From NCBI GenBank assembly GCA_965644315.1, contig CBFFRQ010000057.1, forward strand, positions 248,001-312,000: DNA of 64,000 nt. The letters run 5' to 3'. Under the pieces are notes generated by a model. It was given only the letters and a program-made list of their open reading frames with translations, searched no databases and was not told where the DNA came from. Origin of the DNA: Caecitellus pseudoparvulus. Taxonomy: Eukaryota; Bigyra: Bicosoecida. Of the stretch, positions 30,824 through 44,600 are shown piece by piece (position 1 is the stretch's first letter; every line of letters starts with the position of its first letter). The position numbers and the translations under genes were made by a program.

Positions 30824-32164
30824 CGAGCTGCTCAAGCGCGCGCTTTGCAGCCTGGCGTGCTGGCGTGTACGCCCACACAGCCGCTACTGAGGCCATCACT
30901 GCGCCGCCTGCAAGCAGCCACCACACTTCTGGAGGTAGTTGGGACTTATGCACGCTCTCTGCGTCGCCGTCTGCCACGGCAGTCTTGGCTGAGTGGCAGA
31001 CACAGTGGCCGGGTCGGTAAAGACCCATCTCATGTGCGGCGATGCCAGCGCAACGAGGCAGACCCCGCACCAGCATGTCGGTCCACGTGGACGCGAAAAA
31101 ATTCAGAGAAATGCTGGCTGAATCCGACACGGCCTCGTGCCACCAGTCTGCGGGGAATAGCAGGGCATCGCCTGGCCCCATCTCCACGTCCAAAACAAGC
31201 GGCACCTTGGCCAGCAGGGGGTGCCGTGCTGGGTCTGGGAACAGCAGGCTCGCGTCGGCACACACAGTGCCAGAATCGTACTTGTCGTTCACGTACAGCC
31301 AGGGGGCAGCCGACGGGTGTGCCAGGCGCACGCGTTTGCGTCCCTTCAGCACCACCAGTACGTTGTCTTCGTCATCCTGGTGCAGGCCAGTGTGGCTTCC
31401 AGGGGCGCCCAGCCAGGCATAGGGCGTCACGAAGACGTGGCTATCGGGGAAAGGGAGCTCCCCAATGTCTTCCTGTAGAAAGGGAAACATGTCCAGCAGC
31501 TCGCACTGCTTCACATAGCCGGGATGGCCGCTGCCGCTTGCAAGGCTCTTGCAGTACTGAGCCAGAGAAATGCTTCGCTTCCGAGTTGCGCTGGAGGACT
31601 CTTCCAGAGACATGGAGAGGGGCACCTGAACATCAGCACCGGGAAGACTTGCAAGGTGCTCGAAGCTCCATGAGGCTGCTCGCCACCCCCGAGCTAGTCC
31701 TGCGAAGGGAAGAACGGCTAGCGAGTGATGCGCAGGCAGCGTGATGCACAGAATTTCTGAACAAACCTCGAACAAGCAGTGGCTCCCCTCCGCTGCTGAA
31801 GACAGAGGGGGTCATCGCATTACACTGGCTGTCGCTGAAGTCTATGACACGCACGTCCCGCAGCGTGAAGGGCTGTGGAGGGCTTCCATGCCCCTGGACA
31901 CCGTTGCAGTGCATGCACAAGCAATTTCCGCAACTGCCCCTGACTTGCTGGACGGCTGGCTCAAGGCGGCTGGCCCGAGCAAGGAAAAAGCTGGCAGAAC
32001 TGGTAAGGCGAGGTTCGTGTGGAGAGGCGTTCTTGGCGGGGTACACTTTGTGACCAGCAACGTGCTGCGAGGCTGCCACGGCGCAGCTGCCACCCCCTTT
32101 GGCGAGCAGGCACTCCTACTCGCCGCTGACACAATGCAAACAACACCAACAAGGGGCCCAGCAT
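30786..32164 (-). CDS. JmjC/cupin-8 oxygenase with N-terminal signal and C-terminal membrane segment
   Basis: Fe(II)/2-oxoglutarate oxygenase candidate, 418 residues. Exons 32164-32120, 32064-31767 and 31699-30786. The second join gives LLVRGLARGWRAASWSFEHL, the normal start of a JmjC domain (compare 'PVVIRG...W'). The iron site is the HxD in HTGLHQDDEDNVLVVLKG near 219 and the His in FPADWWHEAVS near 301; GRKRVRLAHPS is also typical. The first exon gives a hydrophobic start (MLGPLLVLFALCQRR), and one membrane helix lies near 367-388 (VWWLLAGGAVMASVAAVWAY). Together these suggest an endomembrane protein, like the ER-lumenal JMJD8, rather than a nuclear demethylase. The first exon is inferred and less certain than the rest. 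Confidence 0.82.
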
Positions 32165-32677
32165 TCCTCCATGTGTAGATCTGCCTATCCATGGTCTGCC
32201 ACCTTTCCTGGCCTTGGGTGCTGTGCGGAATTGGGCGCCACACCCTGCTCTGAGCTTAACCTCTCCTGCGCTTCGGGTGCACGCCCAAGTGTGGGGGTGC
32301 TGTGTCTGGAGGGACTGAGACACTTGTTTTTTCTCTGAGCCTCTTTCCTCAGTTTAAAGAATCCACCTCCTGTGAGTATCAGCGCACGCCTTCCTGCCGT
32401 CGGCACGCGACCTGCTTCAACTGTCCTGGCCTTGAGAGCTCCTCAAGTTGCAACACCCCCCTGTCTTCACCACAGCTTTTAGTGCTGTGTTTTGTGCAGG
32501 GGCTAGCCGCACTGCTCGCGTTCGCCAGTCGCTGCGCCGTGGGAGTTGCTTCCAAGAGCGGCAGCGTTTCGTCCACTGGCCAGCGCAGGCACCCTGGTTG
32601 CCACCCTCGACAGCTCGCGTCCTTTGCACACAAAGGCTGCACGTAGCTGCAGGGGGTTTCCTTCAGTGGTTTTTAGC
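32165..32677. promoter_or_regulatory. Divergent intergenic region (JmjC gene / giant receptor)
   Basis: 513 bases. On the plus strand, 32325-32352 holds a pyrimidine-rich tract ending in CTCAG that looks like a 3' splice site, so the giant receptor may have a 5' UTR intron. The receptor frame is open upstream of its ATG to about 32546 but without an ATG. Confidence 0.35.
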
Positions 32678-35600
32678 ATGGGGCGCTTGTTTAGACGCTG
32701 CATGTTGCTCGCACTTGCTGCGCTGGCGGCATGCTCACCTTTGGCGCAAGCGTGGGAGGCTGGCGTGTGTCCTCCTGGCACAAGCCAGGCTGAGGCTGTC
32801 TCTGAAAACGATGGAGCAGCCACCATTGACTTAACCTTGAACTGGGCAGATATCTCTCGCAACGCCTTCTTCAGACTTGGGAACCTAAGTGACCACAGTT
32901 TCAGGATCAATCCTGCCACAAACACAAGCACGGTCTTGCTTGCAGCCCTGGACTTCGAAACCACTGCTACATACCAAATCCCCTTGCAAGGCTGCGCATT
33001 CACGAATGGCACAGACTGCGTGGCTGTGTGTATGGAGGTTTCAGTGACAGATGTTAACGAGCGGCCGCACTCCATCACGCCGGCCACGACAGTGCATCAG
33101 ATCGCCGAGAACAGCAACGACGACACCGTCGTCATCACGCTGGGTGCGACGGACCCTGATGGGGGGTCTGCTCCGGCCAGCTGGAGGAACTTCGTGTACA
33201 CGCTGGGTGGTGCGGGCTCGGCCCCGTTCAAGATCGTGGGCAACCAGGTGCAGGTGAACACGTCGAGCCTGTTGGACTTCGAGAGTCAGGTGGACTGGGC
33301 CATCACGGTGACGGTGGCGAACAGTTTCTCAACACCGACACCCCACACGGTGCGGTCGTACACGGTGCGGTTGACGGATGTGAACGAGCGGCCGCACTCT
33401 ATCACGCCGGCCACGACAGTGCATCAGATTCCTGAGAACAGCCCCACCAACACAGTCGCCATCACGCTGGGTGCGACGGACCCTGATGGGGGGTCTGCTC
33501 CGGCCAACTGGAGGAACTTCGTGTACACGCTGGGTGGTGCAGGCTCTGGCCCATTTGTGATCGTGGGCAATGAGGTGCGGGTGAACACGCCGGCCTCGTT
33601 GGACTTCGAGAGTCAGCAGGACTGGGCCATCACGGTGACGGTGGCGAACAGCTTCTCGACGCCAACACCCCACACGGTGCGGTCGTACACGGTGCGGTTG
33701 ACGGATGTGAACGAGCGGCCGCACTCTATCACGCCGGCCACGACAGTGCATCAGATTCCTGAGAACAGCAACGACGACACCGTCGTCATCACGCTGGGTG
33801 CGACGGACCCTGATGGGGGGTCTGCTCCGGCCAGCTGGAGGAACTTCGTGTACACGCTGGGTGGTGCGGGCTCGGCCCCGTTCAAGATCGTGGACGATGA
33901 GGTGCAGGTGAACACGTCGAGCCTGTTGGACTTCGAGAGTCAGGTGGACTGGGCCATCACGGTGACGGTGGCGAACAGCTTCTCGACGCCGACACCCCAC
34001 ACGGTGCGGTCGTACACGGTGCGGTTGACGGATGTGAACGAGCGGCCGCACTCTATCACGCCGGCCACGACAGTGCATCAGATCGCCGAGAACAGCAACG
34101 ACGACTCCGTCGTCATTACGCTGGGTGCGACGGACCCTGATGGGGGGTCTGCTCCTGCCAGCTGGAGGAACTTCGTGTACACGCTGGGTGGTGCGGGCTC
34201 GGCCCCGTTCAAGATCGTGGACGATGAGGTGCGGGTGAACACGTCGAGCCTGTTGGACTTCGAGAGTCAGGTGGACTGGGCCATCACGGTGACGGTGGCG
34301 AACAGCTTCTCGACGCCGACACCCCACACGGTGCGGTCGTACACGGTGCGGTTGACGGATGTGAACGAGCGGCCGGTGTTCAGCCCTTCTCCTTCGGCAT
34401 CTTTGGATGTGGATGAGCACCCTGACGTTGGCTTTTCGCTCGGCTCTTTCCCCGCTGTGGACCCTGATGCAACTGGCAGCAGTATCTCGTACTCGCTCTC
34501 AGTCGTCCCCGCACCACTTGCTGGCCGTCTTGTCATCAACTCAACAGGCCATGTGCTCGTAAGTGGTGCGTTGGACTACGAACAATTGACGGCAAGCCAG
34601 CTCGCTGTGTTGACCTTTGACGTCACAGTCACGGCGACAGAGACCTCGGGAGGGTTGTCATCTTCCCACGAGTTCAGCCTTGAAGTTGTTGACGTGAATG
34701 AGGCAGTACTGACCACGAGTCCCTTGACCATTGCTGTGGCTGAGGGGTCTACTGGCTCCCTCGGGCCGGTGCTGTCAACTGGTGACGTTGACCACCAAGG
34801 CCCGAATCGGCCTTTTGCGGACCACGAGTACTCGTACTGGACTGCATCTCCAGAGGACATTTTCGATGTGTCTTCAGGTGGTCAGATCAGCTTGCGGGCT
34901 CCTTTTACGTTGGATTTTGAGCGATTTTCTCAGTACTTTTTGGAGCTACGCGTTGCTGACTTGAACGGTGCTCCTGGCGGCTTCAGCTCAAACTTCACAG
35001 TGCAAGTGAATGTGTCTGACGTGGACGAGCCGCCCCATCAATATGGAGTTGCCTCTGGGCAGCCGGTCATTCCTGAAGATGCCACCATCGGTGCTTTTGT
35101 GTTCCAAGCTGTGGCGGTGGACCCGGAAGGGTTTTCGCCACTTTCCTATTCGATGGTTGGGGGTACCTGTGGCGGTGACCTTACGGTGAACTCGACCGGG
35201 AACGTCACCGTTGCGTCGGCGCTCTCATTCAGCGCCAGCTCTCTGAATTGCACTCTGGTTATCAGAGCGGATGATGCTTCCCTTTTCTCTACACACACAT
35301 ACCAAGTTTCCGTCACAGACGTTGATCAGGCCCCCACGCTACAGCCGGCATCGTATGAAGTTGACGAAAACACTGCTAATGGGACGATCATGCTGCAGAG
35401 CTCGCCCGGGAGTGGAGATGTCTCCCCACAGTATGATGACCCCGACCTGGCTATGCATGGACAAGCCGGCGACACGGCGCTGTACACGCTCACCCAGCCA
35501 CGTCAAGACGTAGACCCGATGGGTGGCTTCTTGTTCAGAGCTGACCCTTTAACTGGTGGTCTCCGTACGAACACAGGCCTCCTGAATTATGAGCAGTTCT

Positions 35601-38600
35601 GGCCGACAGCAGGCTCCGTAAACGTGACCATGCGTGTGTCGGACCGCGCGGGCCTGACGGGAACCACCACAGTCACCATTTACATCAGGGATCAGCAGGA
35701 CGCACCCACTTTCAACCAGAGCACGTACTTATACTTGGTGCAAGAAAACCCCATGCCTGGAACAGTCCTTGGCCAGAACACGACTGCCGAGCCTGTGGAC
35801 GCATCTGATGAAGATGCTGGGCAAACTGGTCTTCTGGAGTTTTCCATCGCTGCAGTGGAGCCTGCCGCTGGCACTTCCTTTTTCGCCATGCACCCTCAGA
35901 CAGGAGAGATCAACGTCACGCTGGCTGGTTCAACTGGCATTGATCTAGAGTCGTATGCCTCATTCAACATCTCAGTTCGTGTCCGGGACCCCGACGGACT
36001 GGAAGACTCAGCCACGGTGCGAGCCTTTGTTGGCGACCTCCCCGAACCCCCTACTTACCCACCATACGCCTTCGTGGTTGACGAGAACTCACCAGTAGGC
36101 ACACCTGTCGGCGTAGCTGCAGCCTCGGACGAGGATGCAGGGACGGTTTTGACGTATGCCATCGTCGACGGGAATGCTGAGGACTTGTTCCGCGTGGATT
36201 CCGCCACTGGCGCCATTTCAGTGAAGAACGACAATGTGACGTCCCCAGCCTTGTTCCTCAACTTTGAGCGCAGGCAAGCGTACAACTTGACCTTGCGAGT
36301 CACGGATAACACCGCGCTTGCAGTGGACACGTACGTTTCCATTTCCGTCATTGACCGCAATGACTACCCTGTCTACACATCAGCTTTCGATTTTTCTGTC
36401 TTGGAACACTCGCCGCTGTCTCAAGACCTGTTTTCTCTGGTTGGCTCTGACGAGGATGACGAAGACGTGCTCTCCTTCGCAATCAGCTCTGGCAACGACG
36501 TGGCTGGCTTGGGGGACGCGTTTCAGGTGGTTGTGGCATCCAACCGAAGCGTCACCGTCCAGCCTGCTCGTGATTTGAACTATGAGGATGGGCAACCGAG
36601 GTGGTATTTCCTGGAAATTCGCATCACGGACGATGATGGCGGGGGCAAGGGCCCTGGTCCTTTTCAGTCCACGGTGTGGGTGAACGTGACGATAGTCAAT
36701 ATTCAAGATCGACCTGTACTGCCTGCAGCCACACTGAGCCTGGCTGAGAACGCACCCCCAGGCAGCTTCGTGGGCCAAGTCCTGGGAACTGATGAAGACA
36801 TTCCCGAGCAGGGCCAGACTCTCTCATACTCGTTCACGAGCCTCTCTGATCCTGCCGGCCTGCAGCGCCTTGCAATCGACCCAGTCACCGCAGTGATTTC
36901 AGTTCTCCCCAGCGTGGATGCGCGCGACGAGAGCCGTTCCGGGCTTAACTTTGAGCTGAACAGCACAATTCGCATGCACGTAGTAGTTTGGGATGATGAC
37001 CCAATCATGCCGCTGAATGCCTCTGCCGTGATCACGGTGGAGCTGACCGACGTTAACGAGCGGCCTATGGTCCTTGTGGTGGACCAGTTCATGGCCGAGC
37101 GCAGCCCCCCTGGGACGCTCGCGGCAGACAACGAGACTGCTGTGTACTCGTTGATGGACCCTTCCGTCGCGCTGGGTGCCAGTCCAGTGACGTTGCAGCA
37201 GATGCTCGCTTTGGGGCGCAACTTGTCGCTGGTAGATCCGGACACCCAGGATCCAGGGCAAAGCTTGAAGGTGTCCGCAGCTCTGCTGTTTTCTGAAGGC
37301 ACGCTGCTGGGGGGCGGGCTGGCAGCCTTGCCGAACACGTCCTTTGCCAACGACGTCAGCTATGAGACTGTGCTGTATGGGAGTCAGGCTTATAGCTCGG
37401 AGCCCTTCTCCCGCCTGGCGGGATTGTGGGGCTCCCCTTCGTGCTTTAGTGGCTTGGGCACCGCCTGTGGAAACAACACCGCTGCGAGGGGACTCCTGAC
37501 CTCCAGCTTGGAGCCTCAGGTCGTGTTTAATCTGTCGGGCACAAATGAGGACGGGTTTGGCATCTCCCTGTTCCGTGGTGAGCTCGACTTTGAGGCGCGG
37601 AACCTGTACCAGTTCGCCGTGTTCGTCGAGGATGAAGGCGGGGCCTTGGGGTCTGGCGTGCAGAACACGACCTTCATCTACAACTTGCACGTGGTGAACA
37701 TCAACGAACCAGCCACACTGCAGGTGCATGGCACCCCCAGTGCCAGCGAAAACAGCCAAGTGGGGGTGTGTCTGAACGACTTCTCCTTGCTTCCAGTCGA
37801 CCCCGATGACCAGCTGCTGATTGGAGAGATTCGTTCCGCGGATCTCGGTGCAGAGCTCTTCTTTACCTTGAAGGAAGCCAACTCCACTCTGCGCGCGGAT
37901 GGTTCGCGAGACTCCATCGAGCTGTGTGTCTCCAGACTGGGGCTGCCCACAGGCCAGCAGACGGTGGAGGTGCGCATGTTTGACCCCAGTGATGGCTCAA
38001 AAAGCAGCGTTTGGCGCCTCATCGTGATCACGGTCAACGATGTCAACGATCGGCCTGAGCTTCGACCCCCATACGTCGCTGCCATAGATGAACAGTCTCC
38101 AGTGGGCACACCAGTCCTGCATGTCATTGCAGATGACAATGATGTGTACCAGAACCTCAACTTTGTGGTTGAAGGGGACTTGGTGGAGTACTTTTCATTC
38201 GAACCGGTCGTGACGCCCCTCAGGTCGTTGAACTGCACGAACGCCATGCAACTTAGCCAGCCCTACAACTGCACGCCACCGGAGGTGGTGGCCTACTACA
38301 CTGCTGTCAACGGGGGGCCATTCCTCAACCGCTCTGCTAACTTAGTGGTGGCCTTGGATGCCTTGGACTACGAAGCCATGCAGGCAGCGCCCTTTTTCGG
38401 GCAGTACTCCGTCGCGTTCCGCGTAACAGACGTGCCCTTCATCACCAGGGACGGCATTTATTTCGAAGACGAAGAGGAGCCCGAGCTCAGTCGACAAGGG
38501 CTCATCACAGTGTCTCTGCAGGATATCTTCGATCCCCCCTCCATATCCTCGGTGACTGCCTTCACCCCCTTCGGCTTGACCACCGCAGGAGGGGAATCCG

Positions 38601-41600
38601 TCACCATCACGGGAAACAACTTTGGCCCTGCCCGGCTGGCCCACCCAGCACTTGCCGCCAGTACCCACAACGGGCCAGTGGTCGCTGCCCAGTACACCTC
38701 TGAGGCTCTGCAGACGTCATTCAATACGTCGCGCTGCGAGGTGGTCGTGGCCTACACCAGCATTCAGTGCTTTTCACAGCCAGGCTTTGGCGCAGGCTAC
38801 GCCTGGCGTGTGTTTCTGGGAGGTGGCACGCCCTACCGTGCAGGGGTTATTGTACAAGTGTCAGAGTACTCACTGAACACCACCCGCTACGCTGCCCCCA
38901 ATGTGGTGCGTTTCCTGGGCCCTGGCCATGACCAAGCGGACAGCTCAGGTGGGCAGCTTGTCATCGTGGAGGGCTCCCAGTTCGGAACCGTTGCAGCAAA
39001 CCGGGTGGACCGCGTCACGTATGGCCCACTCGGCGTGGAGTATGAGGCCAAGAACTGCCGCGTTGTCGTGGACCACAGCGTCATCCACTGCACGTCCGCT
39101 GCTGGAGTGGGCGCAGGCTTGCGCTGGGTCGTGAACATTGCCGGTCTCACTTCCCAGACTCCCACGACAAATTACGCCCCGCCCACCATTTCCTCGGTTC
39201 AAATGCCCAATGGCAGCCTTCCCAGCACCGAGGGTGGGGCTGTCGTGCGCATTATCGGCGAAAATTTCGGGGCTGTGGACGAGTTCCCTCCAGCTGTTGA
39301 TTCGGTCAGGTACGGTTACCCTGACCACCGCACTGTTGTTGTGACGGGAACAGGGAATGGTACCCGCCGGCTCCTTGGCACTGAAGAGTGGGAGGGGGGC
39401 GAGCCAGGCTGGGATCGAGAGCTTTTTTCATCCATTTCAACCAGTACAGCTGCAACCAGCTCGACCCTGTCCGCCACGGATTCGCGACAAGTGCCTCTCC
39501 TGGCATCCCCTTATGCCGTGCAACCATCGACGGTGCTTAGGTCTGATGCGTTTACGGCCACGGACTGTCTCGTGGTGGTGAACCACACTGTTATCGAGTG
39601 CACCCTCGCGGCTGGCGCTGGCGCCGACTTGCATGTTCAGGTCAGCATCCGCGGACAGCCCTCGGCTGTCTCCAACGTCACCGTGCGTTACGCGCCCCCG
39701 CGCATTGACAGCATCTTCTTGCCGACGGAAGATGGCGATGAGCTCCTGCGTGGCTCCACCCGCGGGGGTTCACGCTTGACGCTGCAGGGCGAAAACTTCG
39801 GGCGCCCCCAAGACAACCCTCGGGTGTTCTTTGGTGTCAAGCATTTCGACCCCGTTACTGGGCTGCTTCATAGTCAGCCTGTTCGCCGGCAGCTCCCCTC
39901 TAGTTCTGTGAGCCCTTCCCTGCACTCGGAACTGAGGTTCGACTTCCCGGGAGGACACGGTGACTCCGTCGATGTTTGGCTGAAGGTCAAGGGGCAAGTT
40001 TCGCAGCCGATTACCACCTTTGGCTTTGAACCCCCAAAAATCAACAGCCTGGAGCGACTTGGTGGTGCTCTGGCCGATCTGCCCATTCGGCTGAAGCTGA
40101 TCGGGCAACATTTCGGCGCCTGCTGTTTCCAACTCCGCCAGCGCTTGGAGGCCGGTGCTGCACCTGCTGCCATTGCCGCGCTGCAGGATACGTGTGCTTG
40201 CTTGCCTGGTGAAGTGGAGAGCATCCAACTGGAGCACTGGCCAGCTGAAGGCGGCGCTGTCCAAATCGTGCCCTGCAACATTACCTCGTATGCCGAGACG
40301 GAGGTTGAGTGCAACACCACCGTGATCAGCGGGAACTTGACGATCACCGTAGGTGGCCAAGTCAGCGACCCTTATGTTTACAGATTCAGCGACTTGCTCA
40401 CTGTGCCAATCATAGAGCAAGTCTCAGTGTACAGTGATGGAGCATACAGGGACGTGGAGACGACGGCTGCCCCAAGGCCAACGTCAGGGCTGGATGTGCA
40501 AGGAGCGCGTGTTCCCGTTCAAATCAAGGGCCGCAACTTCGGGCTGTCGCCAGGCATCGTGCATTTCATGTACTATCACCCAGCTGATCCGGCTGGCTCG
40601 GAGCCCCCTCACTTTGTTGTAGCTCAACCGTACCTCGCCTCGGGCAACTGGTGGACTGACACGATTGTCCGGGTGCTGCTCCCTGAAGGTCAGGGGCGGC
40701 CAGTGATAAAGGTGTTCTTCCCAGACGCCCAAAACACGTTTGCGCTGTACGACAAGTTTCAGTACACGGCACCCAACATCACGTCTGTGGCGTACGCAAG
40801 TGGGCCCTCCAACGGGTACCTGTGGTTGACTCACAGATACGCTTCGAGGCACCCCATCACTGGGGTTGCCGTTGATGCGCCTCTTCTTACGATTCGAGGC
40901 ACGAATCTCGGCAAGCCACTGGAGCTGTCCCCTTCTGACGCCCTGCTGCCTGGCGGCGAGTCTGCAGGCGTGCAGTACCAGGGAGGGCAGTTGCTTGACA
41001 TGGCACCATCGCCGACCGGCGAAGCTGCCAGCGTGTCCAACGTCAGGCTGGAGTCTGTGATCACAGTGGGAGGTAAACAATGCCTCGTGAAACTGTGGAC
41101 TCATTCCATCATCCAGTGTGCAGCGCCTCCAGGCGTCGGGGTAGACTTGCCTATCACTCTGTGGATGCACAGGCGCTTCACAGAGTCAGCATCTGACTTC
41201 ACACAGCGCATGTTCACCGTGAACGTGCCTGGTGCGTACTCCTACGATCCGCCTTCTGACTTGAAGCTGTCCTGCAGCTCGAACCCTGCCACTGTGGACA
41301 CCTGCTCGACACATGGGCCTACCCAGGGAGGCATGCCCCTCTTTGTGCACGGCAGGTCGTTTGGCCCGCCGGGGAACCCTTCAACACTCATCAGCATCGA
41401 TGGCACTGCGCCCCAAGTTGTGCAGCGCCTTTCACACAACCTTATTCGATTCGAGACGCCACCGGGCGAGGGGCGCGACTTGGCCATGATGGTGTCGGTG
41501 GAAGGGCAGTCTGCTGCGGCGGACATCTTTCACTATGACCCTCCTGTCATTGAGTGCATTTCCAACGAAACACACTGTGTTCCTCCAGCCAGCACCACGT

Positions 41601-44600
41601 TGCTGAATGCGATGGACACCCTGATCACCATCAACGGCCGCAACTTTGGCTTGGACGGAACAAAGGCAGGCGCTCAGCAGGATGACATCTTTGTGAACGG
41701 ACTCCGGTGCGCACCGAGCGGGCAAGAGAGTGTCTTTGTCCGACCAACACAACTTCAGTGTCGGGTACGAGACCTGACCGTTGGCAACAAGTCCCTTACC
41801 ATTCAAGTCGCAGGGCAGCAGGTGTCATACTCTCAGCAGGAACAGGTCATCCGAGCCGTGTGCCCGACTGGATTCTTTGGCTCCATCCCCCAAGTGGATC
41901 AGTGCACAGCATGTCCCCAGTGCCGAAGTGAGGCTTGTGAAGGGCTGCAGGAGCGGGCCAGCATCTGCTCAGGCGGGCTGGACCCACCTGTGGCTGCTCC
42001 AGGTTACTGGCGCTTGGACCTGCAGGATTCCAGCCTTGACCTGGCCTTGTTCGACATCAACGTCACGGCTGATGGCAGCTCTGCGTCAAGGTGGCAGTTT
42101 ACGCGGTGCGAGCCGGCTGAAGCTTGCTTGGAAGGCAACACATGTGCCTACGGCTACACCCAAGCAGCTTGCTCTGTCTGCCTCCCGCAAAAGTACCAGC
42201 GCAACCTCATCAGCGGCGTGTGTGAGCCGTGCCCAGACAACGCCGGCCTGTACACGTTGGGGATCATCCTCCTGGCAGTGGTTCTCGGCGCCATTCTGTA
42301 CAAGCTGTACAAGAAAGGCCCATCTGTCGCAGCGCTCGGCATTGCAGTGGATTACCTGCAGATTCTGTCCGTGTTTGGCAGCTTGAACTTGCAGTGGCCC
42401 GCGTCTGTGCAGTTTGTCTTCCAAATGGCGTCAGCCTCTGCTGCTTCAGTTGAGACGGCCTCTCCAGAGTGCTCCGTTGAGCTGGGATATATTCGCAAAT
42501 GGTTCTTGTTTATGGGGTTGCCAGCCGGCACCATTGCCATCTTCCTTGTCCTGCACTGCCTGATCGTCTTCGCGAAGAGCACGTTCCTGAAGAAGAAGGG
42601 CAGCGACCGCCACAACCTGTACCAGCATGTGCCTGGCATGATCGGTTTTGTGTTCATGATGCTGTCCTTCATGTACATTTCCCTCACCGCGAAGGCCTTC
42701 GAAGCATTGGAGTGCAAGGAGGTTGGCGGCGTGCTGGTGCTGGCCGTGGACAGCGAGGTGCTGTGCAAGTCCGCTTCTTATGCAAACCTGCGCTCGTGGG
42801 CCTTTGCCGCCGTGTTTGCGTACGGACTTGGCATTCCAGCTCTCTTTGCCCTCATCATCTTTCGAACTGCCGCGCGGATGAAGGCTGACCAGGCGCTGCG
42901 CATTCAGAACTTGTCAGGGAGCAGGGAGACTAACCCATTTTATGACTTTCAGAAGCGATACAAGCGACTATACTTCAAGTTCAAGCCCACGTACTACTAC
43001 TGGATCCTCGTCATTTTGGCTCGCAAGTTCATGATTGTCGTCATTGCTGCTCAGATGAAAGCACGCCCGATGATGGCTGCAACCACCACGGTGGTTGTTC
43101 TCTTTGCCGCGTGCATCGCCCAGCTGACCAACATGCCATATCGACAGCACGAGACGCAGAGCAAAGAAGAAGCGGTCAAGACTGGCGCCTTGGGCTCTGA
43201 CATTCCTCCCGCACTCCTGGCGCTGATCCGCCAAAAGCAGCTGTCAGCAGCGACGGAACGTGCAGCAGCAGGGCGTCACCCTGCAGGCGCAGCTCCTGGT
43301 TCCAAAGCCTCCAAGCTCCTTGGCGCTGGCACTGGTGACCTGGCTGCCATAAAGCTCCCGGCTGCCGGTGGCGCTTTGCCGCGAGCAGGCAAGCGGTCCT
43401 CCAAAGGAGTGGCAGTGCACGGGCGGGGAGTGGACCTGAAGCACCTCGCGTCCGATGGCTCTGTTCTGTGGGCGAACGACCCACGCCTCATGCAGCAGGC
43501 CGTCGGAGGCAGGGCTGGTGCTGGCTCAGGCACTGATCTGAGCGGGGGCACGCCGCCTTCCCGACCCACTGCTGGCTCTGTTTGGTTCCGCGCTTCTGTT
43601 GTGGGGGGCATGCGGAAGCCCATGCGGGCCAGCGTGGCTCCCGGTGCCTTCGGTCGTCGAGTGCCTCGGAAGGGCTCCAAGGCTGGTGTGTCACAAACCC
43701 CTACAGGGAAGGCCACTTCACCTGCCGCAGCAGCATCATGCTGTGGGGCGTGCACCCGGTGTGGCGCGGTTCGGAAGCCGCAGGAGGAGGCGGCGACCTT
43801 GGGGCGGGGCGGCTCTCTGCGCGATATCAGACGGCGGTCAGCACACGTACCCAAACATGCCACGACCACCGACCCAAAGCGTGGCTGCTGCATGCGGGGT
43901 CTGTGTGCGATGTGGAGCTGGGTCATGTCATTTGGCACTGCCAGCAATGCCAAGGATGGCTTGCAGCTTCGGGAGGAGTCTCGCAAGGGGGGCAAGGTGA
44001 AAGTCAAGGTCAAGTACCTCTTCAACTACAACCTCCTGGAGGCAACATTCCTCGTCTGTGCTGTGTTCGTGCTGCTGAGTGGCGTAATGTTCCGAACAGC
44101 AGACTCCAGTGGCGAGCTGGACAACCCAGCTGAGCGGGTGGCCATGGAAGTCGGAGTCATGGTCATAATCGTGGGCTCGACTGTCATCTGCCTGACGACT
44201 GTGCTTGCTGAGCTAGCACTTGGTATGCAGTACACGTTATGGGCGGGCCAGCTGCGCCGCAAGCGGGAGAAGGAGTACAAGCGGCAGAAGCGCCTGGAGA
44301 AGAGCCTGCTGGGCAAAGCCAAAGTGCCTGCATGTGCCGTTTGGTGCACGACGTGGTGTGGATGCTGTCCCACGCGGATGAAGCAACATCCTTTGTGCAG
44401 GCCTTGTTTCCGGCTGCCATTCGACCCCCGCGTTACAGCAGCTGCAGTGCAGGAGAACCCCCTGTCTGTGGCCCACGGCAAGCAGGCAGCTGGAGCCGCT
44501 GGAGACGTTGCTCGCAGGCGCCGCAACAGCATCAAGATCATGCTGGGCATGAAAGACAGCCAAGCGCTACCCAGCACGTCTGTTGAAGTGGAGCGCACAC

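Noticed and set aside
32546-32677. Earlier start for the giant receptor
   Set aside because: No ATG in this stretch, and it would bury the clear signal peptide that begins at 32678.
33050-34357. Tandem repeats as a CRISPR-like or satellite array
   Set aside because: Units are 327 bp, in frame and translate to cadherin repeats within a larger cadherin protein.
33329-34420. 363-codon open frame antisense to the cadherin repeats, itself repetitive (RQPHRVRPHRVGC)
   Set aside because: The repeat length is a multiple of three, so an antisense frame stays open four times by construction; it lacks homology and the sense strand clearly codes.
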